Source of the DNA: Tetraselmis striata
Lineage: Eukaryota; Chlorophyta; Chlorodendrophyceae; Chlorodendrales; Chlorodendraceae
Assembly (NCBI GenBank): GCA_006384855.1
Contig: VCJN01002047.1
Span: forward strand, 39,765-103,764
Direction of reading: 5' to 3'
Length of the DNA stretch: 64,000 nt
Shown here: positions 10,244 through 22,728 of the stretch, piece by piece
How positions within the stretch are numbered: position 1 is the stretch's first letter
Layout of the letters: each line of letters starts with the position of its first letter
Translations under genes and position numbers: made by a program
The notes under the pieces: model-generated
Seen by the model: the letters and a program-made list of their open reading frames with translations, nothing else
Told to the model about the DNA's origin: nothing
The model's database searches: none

Positions 10244-11000
10244 TTAGCATGCGCAGCATGGGGAGCCACGCCTCATCATTTGTTGCAGTTGTGCCGGCTC
10301 GGTCCGTTGCTTGGCTCCCCACTCAAAACCGATCGCCTCCATGCGACTCCACCGGTGTGCCGGCAGCCGCCCCTCCCGCTGGGCCTTCCGTTGCCGGGCC
10401 GCCCACTGCCGCAATGACGGGGAGGTTGGCCTTGCAACGCGTGTGCACCTGGCATTCATTGCCCCCGTGACGCGATTTACGCCTCCGCAAACATGGCCTA
10501 CCAGCTCAAGGCATGCCAGCGCGTCTCCTCAGGGTTCCACTCGAAGTTCAACGCCTCTAGCGCCGCAATACGCCCATCGCTACTCAGCTTATCTCTTCGT
10601 TTCAGCCCGCGTTGCTTGCTAACCGAGGCGGCCGCCCATGGGCGAATTGGCCTCGTACTCCAGTGGCACCATGCAGTGCCCCTCAGCTGCCGCTCGGAAC
10701 GCCTTCCGCTGCTCCTGCATGTCTGGTCAGTGCGCCTCCAGCGAGCTCCTCTGAATGCCAAGCGCACAGAGCATCCATGCGTGCCGCGACAAGGTTGTTG
10801 CTGTCCCGCAAGTTGGGGATACCGCTTGACCCAGCGGCCCACGCACGGCCGGATTGGGCGCAACGTCATTCGACACGTGGCAATATGCCCCGGGTCCGCT
10901 AGGAAGCGGCGCAGCTCCTCTACGTGTTGCCACCATAGCGCGTCGTCCTCGGGGGCATCCTACTCTCCGACCCCCTCGCGCTAGCTGCCAGTGCCAGCCC
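10244..11000 (-). pseudogene. Decayed gene with helicase-associated (HA) domain repeats
   Basis: On the minus strand several stretches match the helicase-associated repeat pattern (Trp-rich helix, LG-W--QR, then R---LEALGF-W): WWQHVEELRRFL (about 10930), a segment with GRWVKR, then EGHCMVPLEYEAN, then SSDGRIAALEALNFEW, then LRQWAARQRKAQREGRL followed by RMEAIGFEWG (about 10440-10280). The pieces lie in different frames with in-frame stops between them, and no clean splice joins were found, so I call it a pseudogene. HA repeats are common in stramenopile and some algal genomes as multi-copy proteins of unclear function. Confidence 0.5.
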
Positions 11001-12470
11001 CAACGCATGACGCCTCGTCTCACTGACCAGAGAAGTGGGCGCCAAGCTTCGTTTCCAAGTTTGAAAGGGATGCTGCGGCAGCCACGTTGCCAGGGGAGCG
11101 CAGCTCGGCCGCATGAATCATGAAGCGGCGCATGAGAGACGTCGACACGCGGCGAGGAATGTCCCATTGTGGTAGTAGCGGCGGCGGCCCGGCGGCGGTG
11201 GTGATGACGGTAGCGGGCGAGAGCCCTGCGATGTTGGGACGATGTTGCACTGGGAGAGCATCGTCCCGACCGGTCGGCGGCTGTCGGCTGCCGGCAAGGC
11301 GTCCGACGCTCTTAGCCCCAAGCGAGGTGCGCCTCCCTTGGATTATGCGGCGTGATGTCGTTGGTGTGCGCGTGAGTGCAGCGATACTGAGTCACTAGCG
11401 CATGTGTTGCCTAGAGAGTGGCCGTCGAAGCAGCAATGTCGCCCCCATCGAATAGGTGGAGCGGCGGAATGAGGAAACACTGACGAGCGGCGCATTGCAA
11501 GTGATGTGGGCGGGTTGGTCGCAAGACCATCAACATCCTGGCCGGCACAATATAAGAGCGCAACATTCCTTTCTAAACTAGGGCGTACCCGTACAATGTC
11601 AAAGTAGCCGCTAAGGATCCAATCGTCACTCGATGTGCGCTATTGTATTTACATGATGATGGGCTAGCCGCAAAAGGCAATCGCAAAATCACCCTAAAAA
11701 GGCTTTATCAATATTAATATCACTACTAGCGCGTACGTGACTGAAACTCTAAATGGCGGTGCCTACCATGGCCGTGTTGTGCCACCCTTCTAGCGTTTTC
11801 CAATCATACTCTGTTGCTATTATCCGTGGACTGTTATTTATCATCCTGTTATGCCTGTTATCCTAGTACTATCCTATTATCCTGTTAGCACTGCAAAGTT
11901 CCTTCGCAACAGACTGATAATGTGATCGTGATTATCATCACTGAAATAATGTGAAATGGTAACTGTGATCGTGATATCATCCATGCGTAGTCGCTCTGGG
12001 CAGTAAATAAGATCCTTACAACCGGTACATCAGCGGCACTTGCTTATGGCGGTGATTTTTGAAACGTACTGTATATCCAATGTAAACGGTCAGGCTCGCC
12101 ATAATCTACGGCTATATCAGCATATATTATGTATCAGCATATATTATGTATTATGGGATCAGGCATGCCCGAGAGCAACCCCCCCCCCCCCCCCCCCCCA
12201 TCCAATAGTACATAATACCTATTCGGCACTGCTCTGTCGTCGCTTTATTTTAGATCCAGCACGGCGATGAAAGGCCGGGGGCTGAGCGCTCGGGGCGTAG
12301 AAGCCACACAGACTGACAGACTACCCTGAAATTCGGCCACTCCGATCGGTGCCGCACCGGTAGCGAGCACCAAGTCCCCCCCCCCCCCCCCCCCCCTCCA
12401 AGTCCCTCCTCCAGCAGACTCCAGACCGTCCGAAGGCCCTCGGCTGGCACCGCAAGGGCTGCGCGTCTCC
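11001..12470. other. Spacer upstream of the HDAC gene
   Basis: GC-rich to about 11400, then AT-rich. It holds a diverged copy of the ~48-bp dispersed repeat (about 11651-11702), a GTGCCACCCTTCTAGC segment near 11788 that recurs near 31635, a C run at 12179-12198, and another C run at 12376-12396 about 130 bp upstream of the HDAC start. No gene is supported. Confidence 0.5.
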
Positions 12471-12527
12471 GTGTCGCGGCGTAGGCTCCCCACCACTTGC
12501 CTCCCGATTCCCACACAAACGGCCGCG

Positions 12528-15500
12528 ATGGCGAGGAGCGTGCCGGGGGTGATGATGGTGGCGACGACTGCTGCGCCATGCCGGTGGCGGAAGAGCAGCA
12601 CGCTGCTTTCGCCGGCGGGCGGGCCTGGCCGCAGTGGCACGCGGCGTCCGCTCAACCGCTGCGCATCGGTGCCGGCGCGCGACGCGGAGCTGAGGCTGCC
12701 GCAGGGCTGGGAGCAGCGCACTCGGCTGCTCTACGCGGCATTGCCCAACCTGGAGCACGATAAGGAGGGGCACCCGGAGCAGGCCGCCCGGGTGCCCGCC
12801 ATACTGGAGGCGCTGGAGCGCTATGGGCTGCGGGGGGAGGAGCTGGCGACACAGGTGCGCCGTGACTGGGGCGGCGGAAGGCGAGTCGGCGGGAGATGGC
12901 AATACAAGTGACTGAGTATCCGACAAAGCAATATACTTGCCGGCGCGGTCGACAATCAGGGCGCTTACGGCTCCAGGTGTCCCCTGGCCCTCCGCCTTCC
13001 CCACTGATCCCATCCCCACGCTCGTCCGCCCTGTGTCGCAGGATATCCTTGAGCTGGCTACGCCGCGGATGGCCACGCCCGAGGAGGTCGCGGCCGTGCA
13101 CATCCCAGCGTACACCACCGAGCTGCCCAACGTCTGCCGGTCCAAGGTGCGCTGCGGCATGGGCTTTACGACTGTCGCAATACTCCCCGCCGCCTCCGCC
13201 GGCCGAGATTTAGGCCGAGCTCACTCGCCGCGTGCCCGGTAGGGGCCGGGCGTGCTCGAGGGCGGGGGGCCGACATACTTCACGGAAGGATCCGCCAGCG
13301 CGGCATTCCTCTCCGCGGGCGCGGGCATCCAGCTGGTGGACGGCGTGGTGGCGGCATCGCGCGCCAGGGCCGCAGGCGACGGCGCTGGGGCGGCCGGCTT
13401 CGGAGTCTGCCGGCCGCCAGGTGCGTCCCGGGCCGCCTGGGCTCGACTCAGCTCCAAATGAGCGCCCCCTGACACGCGCGCTCCCGCCCTCTCGGTGCCG
13501 CCTGCCTCGTGCCTCGTGCCGCACCGCTGGCCGTCGATCTGGGCGGCTGCCTGACGCGCCATGGCGCCCTGTAGGCCACCACGCCATCCCGGCGGGTCCC
13601 ATGGGCTTCTGCCTTTTCAACAACATCTCCGTCATGGCGCGCCACGCCCAGGTATGTGAGCGCGCCACCAATCCCCCCGCACAGGCAGCGGCGGCATCCC
13701 CAGCTCCCCAGGTCCGACGTTGGCATTGGCCCCAGCGGATCTCCCATGCGTTGGTTCCTGAGCGGCGCACCTCCATGCCACCGCAGAGCGCTCATGGGCT
13801 GAAGAACGTCATGATTTTCGACTTTGATGTGCACCACGGTGGGAACACAGGCCCTCCCCCCCCCCCCCCCCGGCTCTCCTCACTGCCATTGCGGCGCCTC
13901 GCCGCGCCGCCTCATTGCTGTCCAATGCCGCGCCCCGTGACGCCTTGCGTAGGTAACGGCACGCACGATGCCTTCTACAAGGACCCCTCTGTGCTCTTCG
14001 TCAGCACCCATCAGGTGGCCCCACCTCACCAGCATCCTCTCCCCTCAATCCGCCTCAGCCCCCCCCCCCCCACCGTCCAGGGGCCGCATGCCTCGCCCCT
14101 GCGGCGGCCAAGTTAGCCCCTGCCCCCTCCCCACTGCCTCCCATTCAGGCGGGCGGCTACCCAGGCACGGGCCTGATGACGGAGGTGGGGGAGGGCGACG
14201 GGGAGGGCTACTCCATCAACCTGCCGCTCCCAGGTGCGCCGAGGTGGGGGTTGCGGGGAGGGGGGGGGGGGGGGGGGAGGGGCACCACGCTGCGCCACCG
14301 TGCAAGTGGGTTCCGGGGGGACGGGGCTGAGGTGCGCCTCACACGCACCACCAGGTGACAGCGGGGACTCCTCCATGCGGGCTGCCTTTGAGGAGGTGGT
14401 GCAGCCTGCCGCCATGCGCTTCAAGCCGGACATCATCCTGGTGAGCCCCATGCATTAAAAGGGGGGGGGGGGGGGCAGTCAATACCCGCACAATCATTGG
14501 AACTACCCTCGCGTGCATTGGTAATAATGAACTGTTACCACATCACTTGATTGGGTACCCGGGTCCCCGAAATAACGAAAGGTTTGCAGTGTGAAGAGGA
14601 TATTCCCATGCTGTGCTTGCGCTGTGTTCCGAGAGACTATGAGATGGGCGTAGGCACTCCGTCCTTCTTCACGCGGGGGGAAACAACAATGTCAATATGT
14701 AGCAAACCAAAACAAAATCACGGCTGCAGCATGCAACAAGTGCATCGATAATTACGCAGAGTACTCAGATGTAGTTTGACTTCTTCATACGTTTATCCTC
14801 GTGATGAATGAGGCCCAGGGGGGGTTGGGGCAGAATCGGTACTCATGAGGGGACCCAAAATGAGTTTCCAGGTACCGCAGCCGCGCCGCTCACTGTGTGC
14901 CCACCAAATGCCGCCGCGCATGCAGGTCTCCGCAGGCTACGATGCGCACTGGCGAGGTGCGCCTGTCCCCCCCCCCCCCCCCCCCCCTCCCTCTCCCGCC
15001 CCCCCTTCCTTCATCCTGATGCAATCTCGGGCCCATCCTGAAACTAGCCTATCTGCCCAGGTGCGTGCGGAACGTTTACCGATGCGCGCGCGATAGGCAG
15101 TGCGAACTCGTTCCATTCGGTCGGAAAGGCGATTTCTGCCCATAGTGGCAACCTCCCAAGCATGTGCAGTGCGTCATGCATGAGTTGACTGGTCCGGCCG
15201 TGGTGGGAAACGCGTCAAAGTGCAATGCACCGTGATAATAAAGCTCCTGCGCCGTCGTCGCCGTACGGTTAGCCGCCGCCGTCCGATCCTACTGGGTGCG
15301 CTGTGAGACTTCCACTTGGTCCGTATGCACGTGGTGTCACGTGTGCAGGTCACGGGTACATGGTGTGTGTATGATCGCAACACGACAGCCTGGCGGTGAT
15401 TGCTGTGCAGATGCCGTCTGAGCGATCTGGGCATGTGCACATGGCAGCTAGCTGTACACCGCAGGGTGTGCGGGTGGGAAGCGCGGTACGGCCCCCCGAG

Positions 15501-16599
15501 TGTAAATCACGACTACCACCGGACGCGTACAGCATCTGACGGCGTCTCGACATTCGTCACGGTTTTGGCAGGTGTATGCGCGCCCATAGCAACGAGAACT
15601 TGGGGCGGGGGTCCCACATACACACAGACACCTATCTGCCACAGCACGAAGTGCATGCGCGTTGCACCAGTTTAGACGAGGCAGCAGCCAGCGGCGCGGC
15701 GCAGTGGTGGCGGGGCCGCTGGTGGCTGACGTTGCCGCCCCCGTGCGGTCTTGCCGCAGACCCGCTGGCCGGCCTGCAGTTCCGGACCTCCACGTACCAC
15801 TGGCTGACGCGGTCCATCCGGGACATGGCGGACCAGCTGTGTGGTGCGCGGGCCCGCCGACGCCGCCACCATTTCGGTGTCACGGCATATATGCGCATTC
15901 TGTACTGCAGGGGGATACTGACTGGTGGCGAGCCATGGCCCACCCTTCTGCGCCCCCCCCCTTTCCCCCTGTCCCTGTCTTGCTTGCACAGAGGGCCGGG
16001 TGGTCTTCATGCTGGAGGGCGGCTACGACCTGCGCGCCCTGGGCGAAAGCGTGGCCAACAGCTTCCTCGCCCTCCTGGACAAGGGCCCGGAGGACAAGTT
16101 CAACCCGGCGGTGTGCCCTCCCATTCAATGGACCGGAAGTGCATGCCACAGCTGCAACTTTAAATCGCTCCGTTGCCCTCATGTACATTCAGCTAGCAAT
16201 GGGCGCAGCATTTAGTAGAAACCATGTGCACGTAAGCTGATGGCGTACTTTAGTTCCAAACATCCAGAATTCACAATATACTACAGAGAAATTCCCACCG
16301 TCAGTACACTGCCATGTTGACATTTTTAGGGCCTATACCCAGCGATGTGCACACCGTGGATAGTCGTTATTTCTCGCCGCTTCTGTGTTCGATCGCACTG
16401 AGAGTCCCTAATTGTTTCGGAGCTGCCTGCCATGGGGTGATTTCTTCCGCGGTTTGTGCAGTAACGATGTCGTCGCTGTGTTCTGTGGCGTTTGGGACTG
16501 AGGCTCAGCGCGGTGCGCGGTGCGCAGTTGCTGCGGGATGAGCCTGATGAGAAGGTGCGCAGCGCCATACTGGAGTGCAAGCGCATCCACGAGCTCTAG
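12528..16599 (+). CDS. HDA14: HDA14-like class II histone/lysine deacetylase
   Basis: Zn-dependent deacetylase most like plant HDA14, an organelle/cytosolic enzyme reported to act on non-histone lysines. Twelve exons: 12528-12854, 13042-13146, 13243-13420, 13575-13651, 13787-13838, 13953-14014, 14149-14233, 14355-14440, 14926-14956, 15760-15843, 15992-16110, 16528-16599. All introns are GT-AG and the phase holds throughout, giving 425 aa, close to HDA14 (about 423). Motifs: [11 protein letters not shown] near residue 70, RPPGHHAIP (His 205-206), DFDVHHGNGT (Zn ligands Asp243 and His245), YPGTG, SAGYDAH (Zn ligand Asp330), LEGGYD (Tyr374), and the conserved end KVRSAI...HEL. The Arg/Ser-rich N-terminus resembles a transit peptide; an in-frame ATG at 12471 would add 19 aa. 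Introns 5 to 9 each carry a C or G run soon after the donor. Confidence 0.93.
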
Positions 16600-17294
16600 C
16601 TGCCGGAAGCCCCCACCCAGCGCCCTCTTTTTCCCCGGCACTTCAAGGAGAGCCGCCGTGGCGCCAATGAAGGTCTAGCGCTGCGACTTCGGGCAAGAGG
16701 CGCCGCCGCTCACGTCCTTTTATTCACGGTGCCAGGCCGGGGCGCCATGAACATGCATGTGCGTGTTCGTACGTAGTAGCCGGTGCGCTATTTTCTGTGC
16801 AATGCCGGTCAAACCGGTCTCTGTAATAACATGACCTTATCCGCAATAAAAATCCAAAAGTTCTCGCTCCGGTACGGGTACCGGTACCGTACCGTACGAT
16901 GACGCTGACGACGCTGATGCTGCGCGCGTTATTGCAGTGCGTTAACTCCCGGGTACTTGCAGTGCTTTAGTGCTGCAGTTGAACGCCGGTTTCGTGCTGG
17001 GAGTTGGCGCGCATGAGCCTAGTACTAAAGGTCTCGACGTAACAGTAATTTAACCTATTTTGCACCGTGGAATTCATTTTGCACCGCAGGGTTTTGTTAT
17101 ACCCTAGTTTCCGGGGCTACCATCAGTACTTAAGACTCACGGGTTGTGTCATTCTTTCCTAGTACAAAGGTCGTACATTCTTTCTCTTGTGTCATATACC
17201 GGCACGGTCTGCATTAACCCCCATCGATTTCGAATTTGTCCGAGCCTATCATAACCTCGGCGCAATGCATCGTTCTCTGATGTAGTGCTCGCAG
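16600..17294. other. HDAC 3' flank and spacer
   Basis: It contains the likely HDAC 3' UTR, a dense GGTACC/GTAC patch at 16870-16900, and two nearby TTTTGCACCG segments at about 17060-17085. No gene is seen. Confidence 0.4.
16822..16826 (+). terminator. TGTAA polyadenylation signal candidate (HDAC)
   Basis: TGTAA, the usual green-algal poly(A) signal, lies 223 bases past the HDAC stop codon. It is a five-base motif, so chance occurrence is possible. Confidence 0.35.
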
Positions 17295-17924
17295 TTGGCA
17301 GCACTCTTGCTCGGCAGTCTTCTCCTTGTTGCCTCGGACGTTGCGGGTGGGTCCGGCGTACATGATGATGAGGAGGTTGCTTGTCTTTCACCGCTCGAGC
17401 GGCGTATTCGTCAACTGGAAGGCTCTATTAACACCGTCCATAACTCTATCAGGGTTTCGAGCTCCGATGAGGCTGCTGCTTCGACTTCAGAGCAGCGTCG
17501 TCCTCATGAAGCCAAAGCCCCTCAGCATGAGTCCCGTCTGACGGCCCTGGAGGCGCAGCTCAACCAGATGATCTGCATCATACCTCCGCATACACTGCAG
17601 CATACCTCCATGATCTCCGACCTGCAGCATGCCAAGATGGAGCACCTTGGCATGGCCACGTCTGCATGCGCAGCCAGGATGGCACAACATCTACCTGCAT
17701 ACCCTCGTCCGAAAAGCTCTTCTTTGGTAGACAGTCCTCGCAACTGCGAAAAACCCGAAGTCGACACTCAATTGGATGCAACCGGGCTGGATTGCGCCAT
17801 CAACCATATCGGGCACCACTTGCGGAAGGGATCCCAACATCAATTAGTTCGTACGTTGTTTGAGTGCTTATTTCACAGATACCCCCCGCTCGGGGGAGGG
17901 GGGTCTTGCCGTATTCAGCATTGA
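17295..17924 (+). CDS. Coiled-coil-type open frame, unrecognised
   Basis: A 209-codon frame without an ATG near its start (it begins at TTG), so it would need an upstream exon. The first residues are hydrophobic (LLLGSLLLVA). They are followed by heptad-like stretches (LERRIRQLEGSINTV and ESRLTALEAQLNQM) that suggest a coiled coil. The C-terminal part contains LVRTLFECLF. I recognise no family. With the next frame (18009-18428) and a repeat found again at 54 kb, it may belong to an old mobile element. Confidence 0.3.
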   Translation: MAALLLGSLLLVASDVAGGSGVHDDEEVACLSPLERRIRQLEGSINTVHNSIRVSSSDEAAASTSEQRRPHEAKAPQHESRLTALEAQLNQMICIIPPHTLQHTSMISDLQHAKMEHLGMATSACAARMAQHLPAYPRPKSSSLVDSPRNCEKPEVDTQLDATGLDCAINHIGHHLRKGSQHQLVRTLFECLFHRYPPLGGGGSCRIQH

Positions 17925-18008
17925 GAGGAGGTGATGCTGCAGGTGCGGCGATATATCTGCCGGGGTAGTGAGGCCAAAAGCTTGAAGGAGACAGCATAAG
18001 CATGGCTC

Positions 18009-18428
18009 GTGGCGATGGCGTTGGTTTGTGCAACGTGCATCTGCTTCTCGTACCCAGTCTTCTCGGTTGAGCTCAGCCACGGCACAACTTTACGAAGCTG
18101 CGGTCGGAGTGAAATATGGTCTCCAAGCATCTTGCCGCGATCACTTGATATGCAGGGAAGGCGGGCTTTATGTGTAGGTATTGGCTCGCAAAAAAAGCTG
18201 AAAAAGCTGTCATCCATGGCGGTGTCAGACCGCATGTACGTTCTTAGCTCCGGAGACCGTGAGCACTTGGTGCTTCGCATGCTTCTGAACATGTTTGCTG
18301 TGACGTCCGGCAATCCCATCCAGTTGTCTTCCACACTTGCCGTACTGCGCCGCGATGCTTTACGGCTTGGCCAGTCCACGGTAGCTGTCATTATGACATT
18401 GTTCAAGCCTACTGGCGTTACTAGCTAG
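18009..18428 (+). CDS. Unrecognised open frame, 139 aa
   Basis: ATG-started frame with protein-like composition. The second half (residues about 60-139) contains SSGDREHLVLRMLLNMF and LAVLRRDALRLGQS. No family is recognised. It follows the coiled-coil frame by 84 bases in the same direction and precedes a repeat at 18573-18745. Confidence 0.25.
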   Translation: MAMALVCATCICFSYPVFSVELSHGTTLRSCGRSEIWSPSILPRSLDMQGRRALCVGIGSQKKLKKLSSMAVSDRMYVLSSGDREHLVLRMLLNMFAVTSGNPIQLSSTLAVLRRDALRLGQSTVAVIMTLFKPTGVTS

Positions 18429-18572
18429 GGGTGCGCGGAGCACGCATATATTCTTGATGTAGTCCTCGCACGCGCGCTACTCAGCAAAGGCTTAGCGCAG
18501 TAGCATTGTAATATCAAACACATTGACACTCATACCTCAGTTGTCAACACCCCCACTCAATACGCCTTAAGG

Positions 18573-18745
18573 CTCCCCAGTCGCCGCGAGATCCGAGGAT
18601 CCGTGACGATAACCAACCACCCCGCTTAGCCCCCTACCGCACCGATGCGGGCACCGGCCCTAGGGGTTGTGGAGGTCCACGCGGAGGTGGGGTTGGTGCC
18701 GCCGAGCCTGCCGCACTTTGGATCATCCGTTCATGGTGGCGGGGT
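18573..18745 (+). repeat. Dispersed ~170-bp repeat, copy 1
   Basis: The segment from GATCCGAGGAT through CCACCCCGCTTAGCCCCCT and GTGGAGGT...GAGGTGGG matches 54093-54260 (GATCCGAGGAC, CCACCCCGCTCATCCCCCT, GTCGAGGTGGG), with indels. It is diverged, so the duplication is old. Confidence 0.6.
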
Positions 18746-18839
18746 GCTCCATCTCATTGTTTGCATCGCGTTGTTCTTGCGAGTAGCGGAGTGGAAGCTT
18801 TTGCCGGGATTTTGCGATAGCTCGTACTTGTATATGTAG

Positions 18840-19349
18840 CACACAGTGCGCACAAGTTGCTTGCGCGCAACGCCAGGGACGGGCACTAACTGCGGGATCG
18901 GCCTCGACAAGCCGCGATTATTATTTCGAAGTAATTCTGGCGGAATATCAGAGTATTTCAACAACATACGTCAAATTGACATTCATGTAGTATGGCTACT
19001 ATGCCGTATTTGACTGCGAATAGTATTCCCAACGATGATGACAAGTACGAGTACCTCGGAAGGGACGGGGCCTTGAAGGGTTTGTTGCAATGGGTGGCAT
19101 ATCGGAGACTAGCAACTTGCAGGTGTCACGGGGACATGCATAACCGGACTTTCCATGACAAATTGCCAACTTGGAGGGAAAAGCACCCATTGCAATAACT
19201 TGCAAACTGCGAGCTTCAATCGAACAATGGCTAGTGTACGACAAGTGAGTATGTACACCACACCAAAAAACGACGATCATGCATGCGTAGCGGCATCCGC
19301 ACTTGACTGACTGCATTCCTGACAAGTTAGGCTCGGAAGCCCCCCCGCC

Positions 19350-19380
<31 letters not shown>

Positions 19381-22300
19381 CTCAATAAGGAGTGACCGCT
19401 TGTGCTCCGCGAGGCCAGCGCCCCTCGTGGAGCGAGAATGTGAAAGAAAATCCCCCTATCGGGAGTCTGTCGTCGCCCCGCGTCGATGCAAATAGTACCA
19501 TTGAGACTGATATGTGTAATAAAGCTCTGCTGCTAGCTCATGTAATTATATATGTAATAAAGATTAGCCACGTGTAGCTAGTACGGGTACCGTATATTGC
19601 AGTACCTGATGTCTATAGTGCAGCATAACGCAGCGTTACGTGTAGTACGATCCCAGTAGAATATAAGGATTACTATATTATGTATGGAGTTCTATCTATA
19701 TATGTGTGTGCCATCCCTTATTTCGGGGGGTATTAGTCGCTATTGTAGTCGGTCGCAGCAAGAATTTTTGTAGTCAGTCGTCGTGGCGCGCAGCATACGC
19801 AGCAGACGGGCAATATATATCTATTCATTGGACCATAAAACCGATGACGCGCGCGTGATATGCTGACAGCCGCTCCGCGCCCGTATACGCGAGGCAGATT
19901 GCGCGAATATCTATACGTACAGGTAAGGATTATCGCCGGAAGCGACGTCGGCAGCCACTCCAGTAGCGACTAGCGCCACTAGTAATCAGCGCGAAGTTCC
20001 GCAGGGTTTCGTTTAAAAAAAAGTTTATCAGAACGATTCGCGGTGCGTAGCATCAGGGGTTACCCCTGGTAGTATGCGTGGTTTGCGGGTTAATTCATAT
20101 ATACCCCTGTACTCTGGAGATATTTTAATAGCGTTTGCTTTACCAGTCTCGTACCTGTTCAGCGACTGTAAATCACCATTCACCTACTGTGAGGGATGCG
20201 GGGCGCTTGTGACAGGCTTGTGTAGTCGCTGTGGGTTTAGCGACCAGTTCTGCTTGTACCGGCGGATTTGTTACTGGTGGCCTTGTTGTAATTCACACCA
20301 GTAACGCCACGTAGCAGTCGATATAGCAGAGTTTCCTATGTACGGCAGATGTACCTGGGCGTGCGACCCGGGCGGTCGTACGATACTAATTATATAGCGC
20401 GACTGGCGCTACTAGTTGTACGCGCCTTTCGCAACTCGAGGATATCACGGTGGACAGGATGACATCTCCCGGGAGCGTACCGTGAGGGTTGAATTCTTCC
20501 TATCCATTGCGTTTTCCGAGTTGTGCCTCCGTAGGTGTTCGATTCAATGATCGACCTGCGTGGTGGACATGCTGGACGGGAGATAGGTCGGGTGGCCGTC
20601 CTAGAATGTTATTTAGTTGTACTTGTACCGATAGTCGCCTGCACGTGATCGATACTCGTACGGCTAACATTCCATCCCGTCCAATCCACGGACGACTAAT
20701 CCGATTTCCGGGTGATAAGGGAATCGAACCATTGATCTCCTGGATCGCAGCCAAGGCTCCGAAACCAGTGAAAGCAATACAAAAGATCCGAGCATGTCAT
20801 GTACCTGCGGGCAGCCGCATATGTAGCCATATCATGTACACGGGCGCATCCGAGTACCAGTATATGGCGATGTACGAGTATCGGACCCCGGGCAGGTTTA
20901 TATCGGCACGAGTACAACTAGCATGGGGCGACTGGAATGGCACTACTACCGCCATTCCCGCAGCCCCGCCCCTCATATACCGCCGCCATGCGCATGTATT
21001 TCGTTGGCGGGAGGTCCTCACCACGCAGCGCCCCACCTACCGGACACAATGTAGCGTAGAGTGCTACATGAACCATGCATCTAGCCGACACAGTCACCCG
21101 CGCAGCCGTACGTTCTCTCAAGTACTCCGCCCCCCTGAGGCCCGAGATTTAGCGCGTTCAACCACATCTCGCTGCATGTTTGGATGCAAGGTGGCTGATA
21201 CTGGTTGTTGTTGGCTTTATTTGATGCGAGTAGGTGTGCGGAGTTGAAATCGCTGCAGTGTCTCCAATTATACTGCGACGGCCGTTTTGGCAGCGATCCA
21301 ATTAATACGTAGAGCCGTGAGTGATACTTCGCCTACAGTACTACGTCAATAGTGTACGAGGTAATGCTATGTGAGGGTTATTATTTTAATCGTCTATACA
21401 GTATTATGTACATGAGGCTATACCAGTAGTACGTACTCTTAATGGATTTTTAAGCCGATGGTACGGTATAACACGTAGCATTTAACTGTGTATATATATA
21501 GACTATACATCACGAGTACCCTATATTATAACGTTAGCACTACCATAATTGTCGCCACATCGCAAGGTTTTGATATTTGATTACATAAGGGCTTTCACAA
21601 AAGCGCACTTCAAACAGAACTAACAGCAACTATGAAAGGTTGCCAGCAAAAGAGAGACACAAGCCTGAAACCAAGGTCGAGCAGGAGGACAAGGAGCCAA
21701 GAACCAAGAAGGAGACAAGGGAACCACGAAGTCACTTAGCTGCAAGGAACCAAAGGAACCCCCGCCCCGGGGTAGGCTATCAGCCGCGGCGAGGACGCTT
21801 GCAGCCAATGTCTCGGGTCATAGCAACACATGCCGACGAGCGACGCGACCCAGGCGCAGGAGCACCATCACGTGCTGCACGCGCAGCCGCGACCCCGCCC
21901 GCCAAGAACGTTGTCTGCATGTGCCATGTTGATGAGCAAGGAGAAACGGCGGCGCCACGCAGACAAGAGCTGGCCGATTTTTTTGCCAGTGTGTGCGTGG
22001 CTAGCTTTCGCGAGGTTTTAGTACTGCGTACCTAGCGACTAATAAGGATTACTACTCCCCTAAGTACTAGCTTCTTTATTGCATCGGCGGTCAGCCCGTG
22101 GACTGCTCTGAACTACTGGTACCCTGTATAGGGTCCAGGGCCTTTATCCCTGTGTAGAAGCATCAGCAACTGGAGGGGTATATTAGTATATTGCTGGCGT
22201 CTAAGACCATCGCGCAATATTGTACGCTTATGATTCGATGATTTCATCGATTTCGTCGTGGCTAATTTTGCTCAGTAGTCGCTACAGTACCCGTAGTCGC

Positions 22301-22720
22301 TGTAGAAAAGTCGCTAGCGACTATATACGGCACCGCCCGTCCTGGCAGCGCTACAGAACCGGATCCCCATACTCCGAATGCTGATGCATAGCGACTACTT
22401 TGTGCACATAGGCGATGCTGATGCGCCCTACTCATCGGGGGGCAGCTGGCAGTACCAGGGTTTGGCGGAGGCTGATATCCTTATTACTGTACTGCTGTAC
22501 AACAATTCCAGACCTAACAGAGCTACACCCTAGGTTTGATCCTACCCGTGCCACTTCGACCTGATTGGGGGGGGGGGGGGGGGGGTACGTATCGAACTGC
22601 CGTACTGCTGGGGTTTCGTAGCGGGGCCCGCGCGCTGGGCTGACGCGCGAACGACGCCGCATCTTCGTCGACCGCATTGCCGTATGTCGGGTCGTGGCGC
22701 GGGCGGCCGCGAGCGATTAA
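18840..22720. other. AT-rich, repeat-laden spacer
   Basis: No gene is supported. It holds a C-run/(CA)n composite at 19340-19380, many TAGTCGCTA/TAGCGACTA and AAGGATTACT motifs (19662-20000, 22030-22400), a segment at about 20265-20305 shared with about 5028-5060, a reverse copy of the 12-mer TGGTTTCGGAGC at 20756-20767, and a 19-base G run at 22567-22585. A 252-codon frame at 20489-21247 starts at TTG and looks like chance. Confidence 0.5.
19340..19380. repeat. C run followed by (CA)n
   Basis: A C-rich run broken by one G at 19347 passes directly into (AC)n, with the same polarity as the other composites in the window. Confidence 0.9.
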
Positions 22721-22728
22721 TATATATA
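22721..22728 (+). promoter_or_regulatory. TATA-like box upstream of the subtilisin gene
   Basis: TATATATA in a locally GC-rich setting, 215 bases upstream of the subtilisin start codon. The distance allows a 5' UTR of ordinary length. No transcript data are available to confirm it. Confidence 0.35.

Noticed and set aside
12321-13160. Long minus-strand frame opposite the HDAC 5' exons
   Set aside because: GC-rich shadow of HDAC exons 1-2, with no domain of its own.
20695-20770. Possible tRNA gene (GGTTCGATTCC on the minus strand)
   Set aside because: The T-arm-like box is present, but no matching acceptor stem or D-arm could be folded, and a T-stem mismatch remains.
20489-21247. 252-codon open frame on the + strand
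   Set aside because: Starts at TTG, has no recognisable motif, contains a reverse primer-binding-site-like 12-mer, and lies in repeat-rich spacer.
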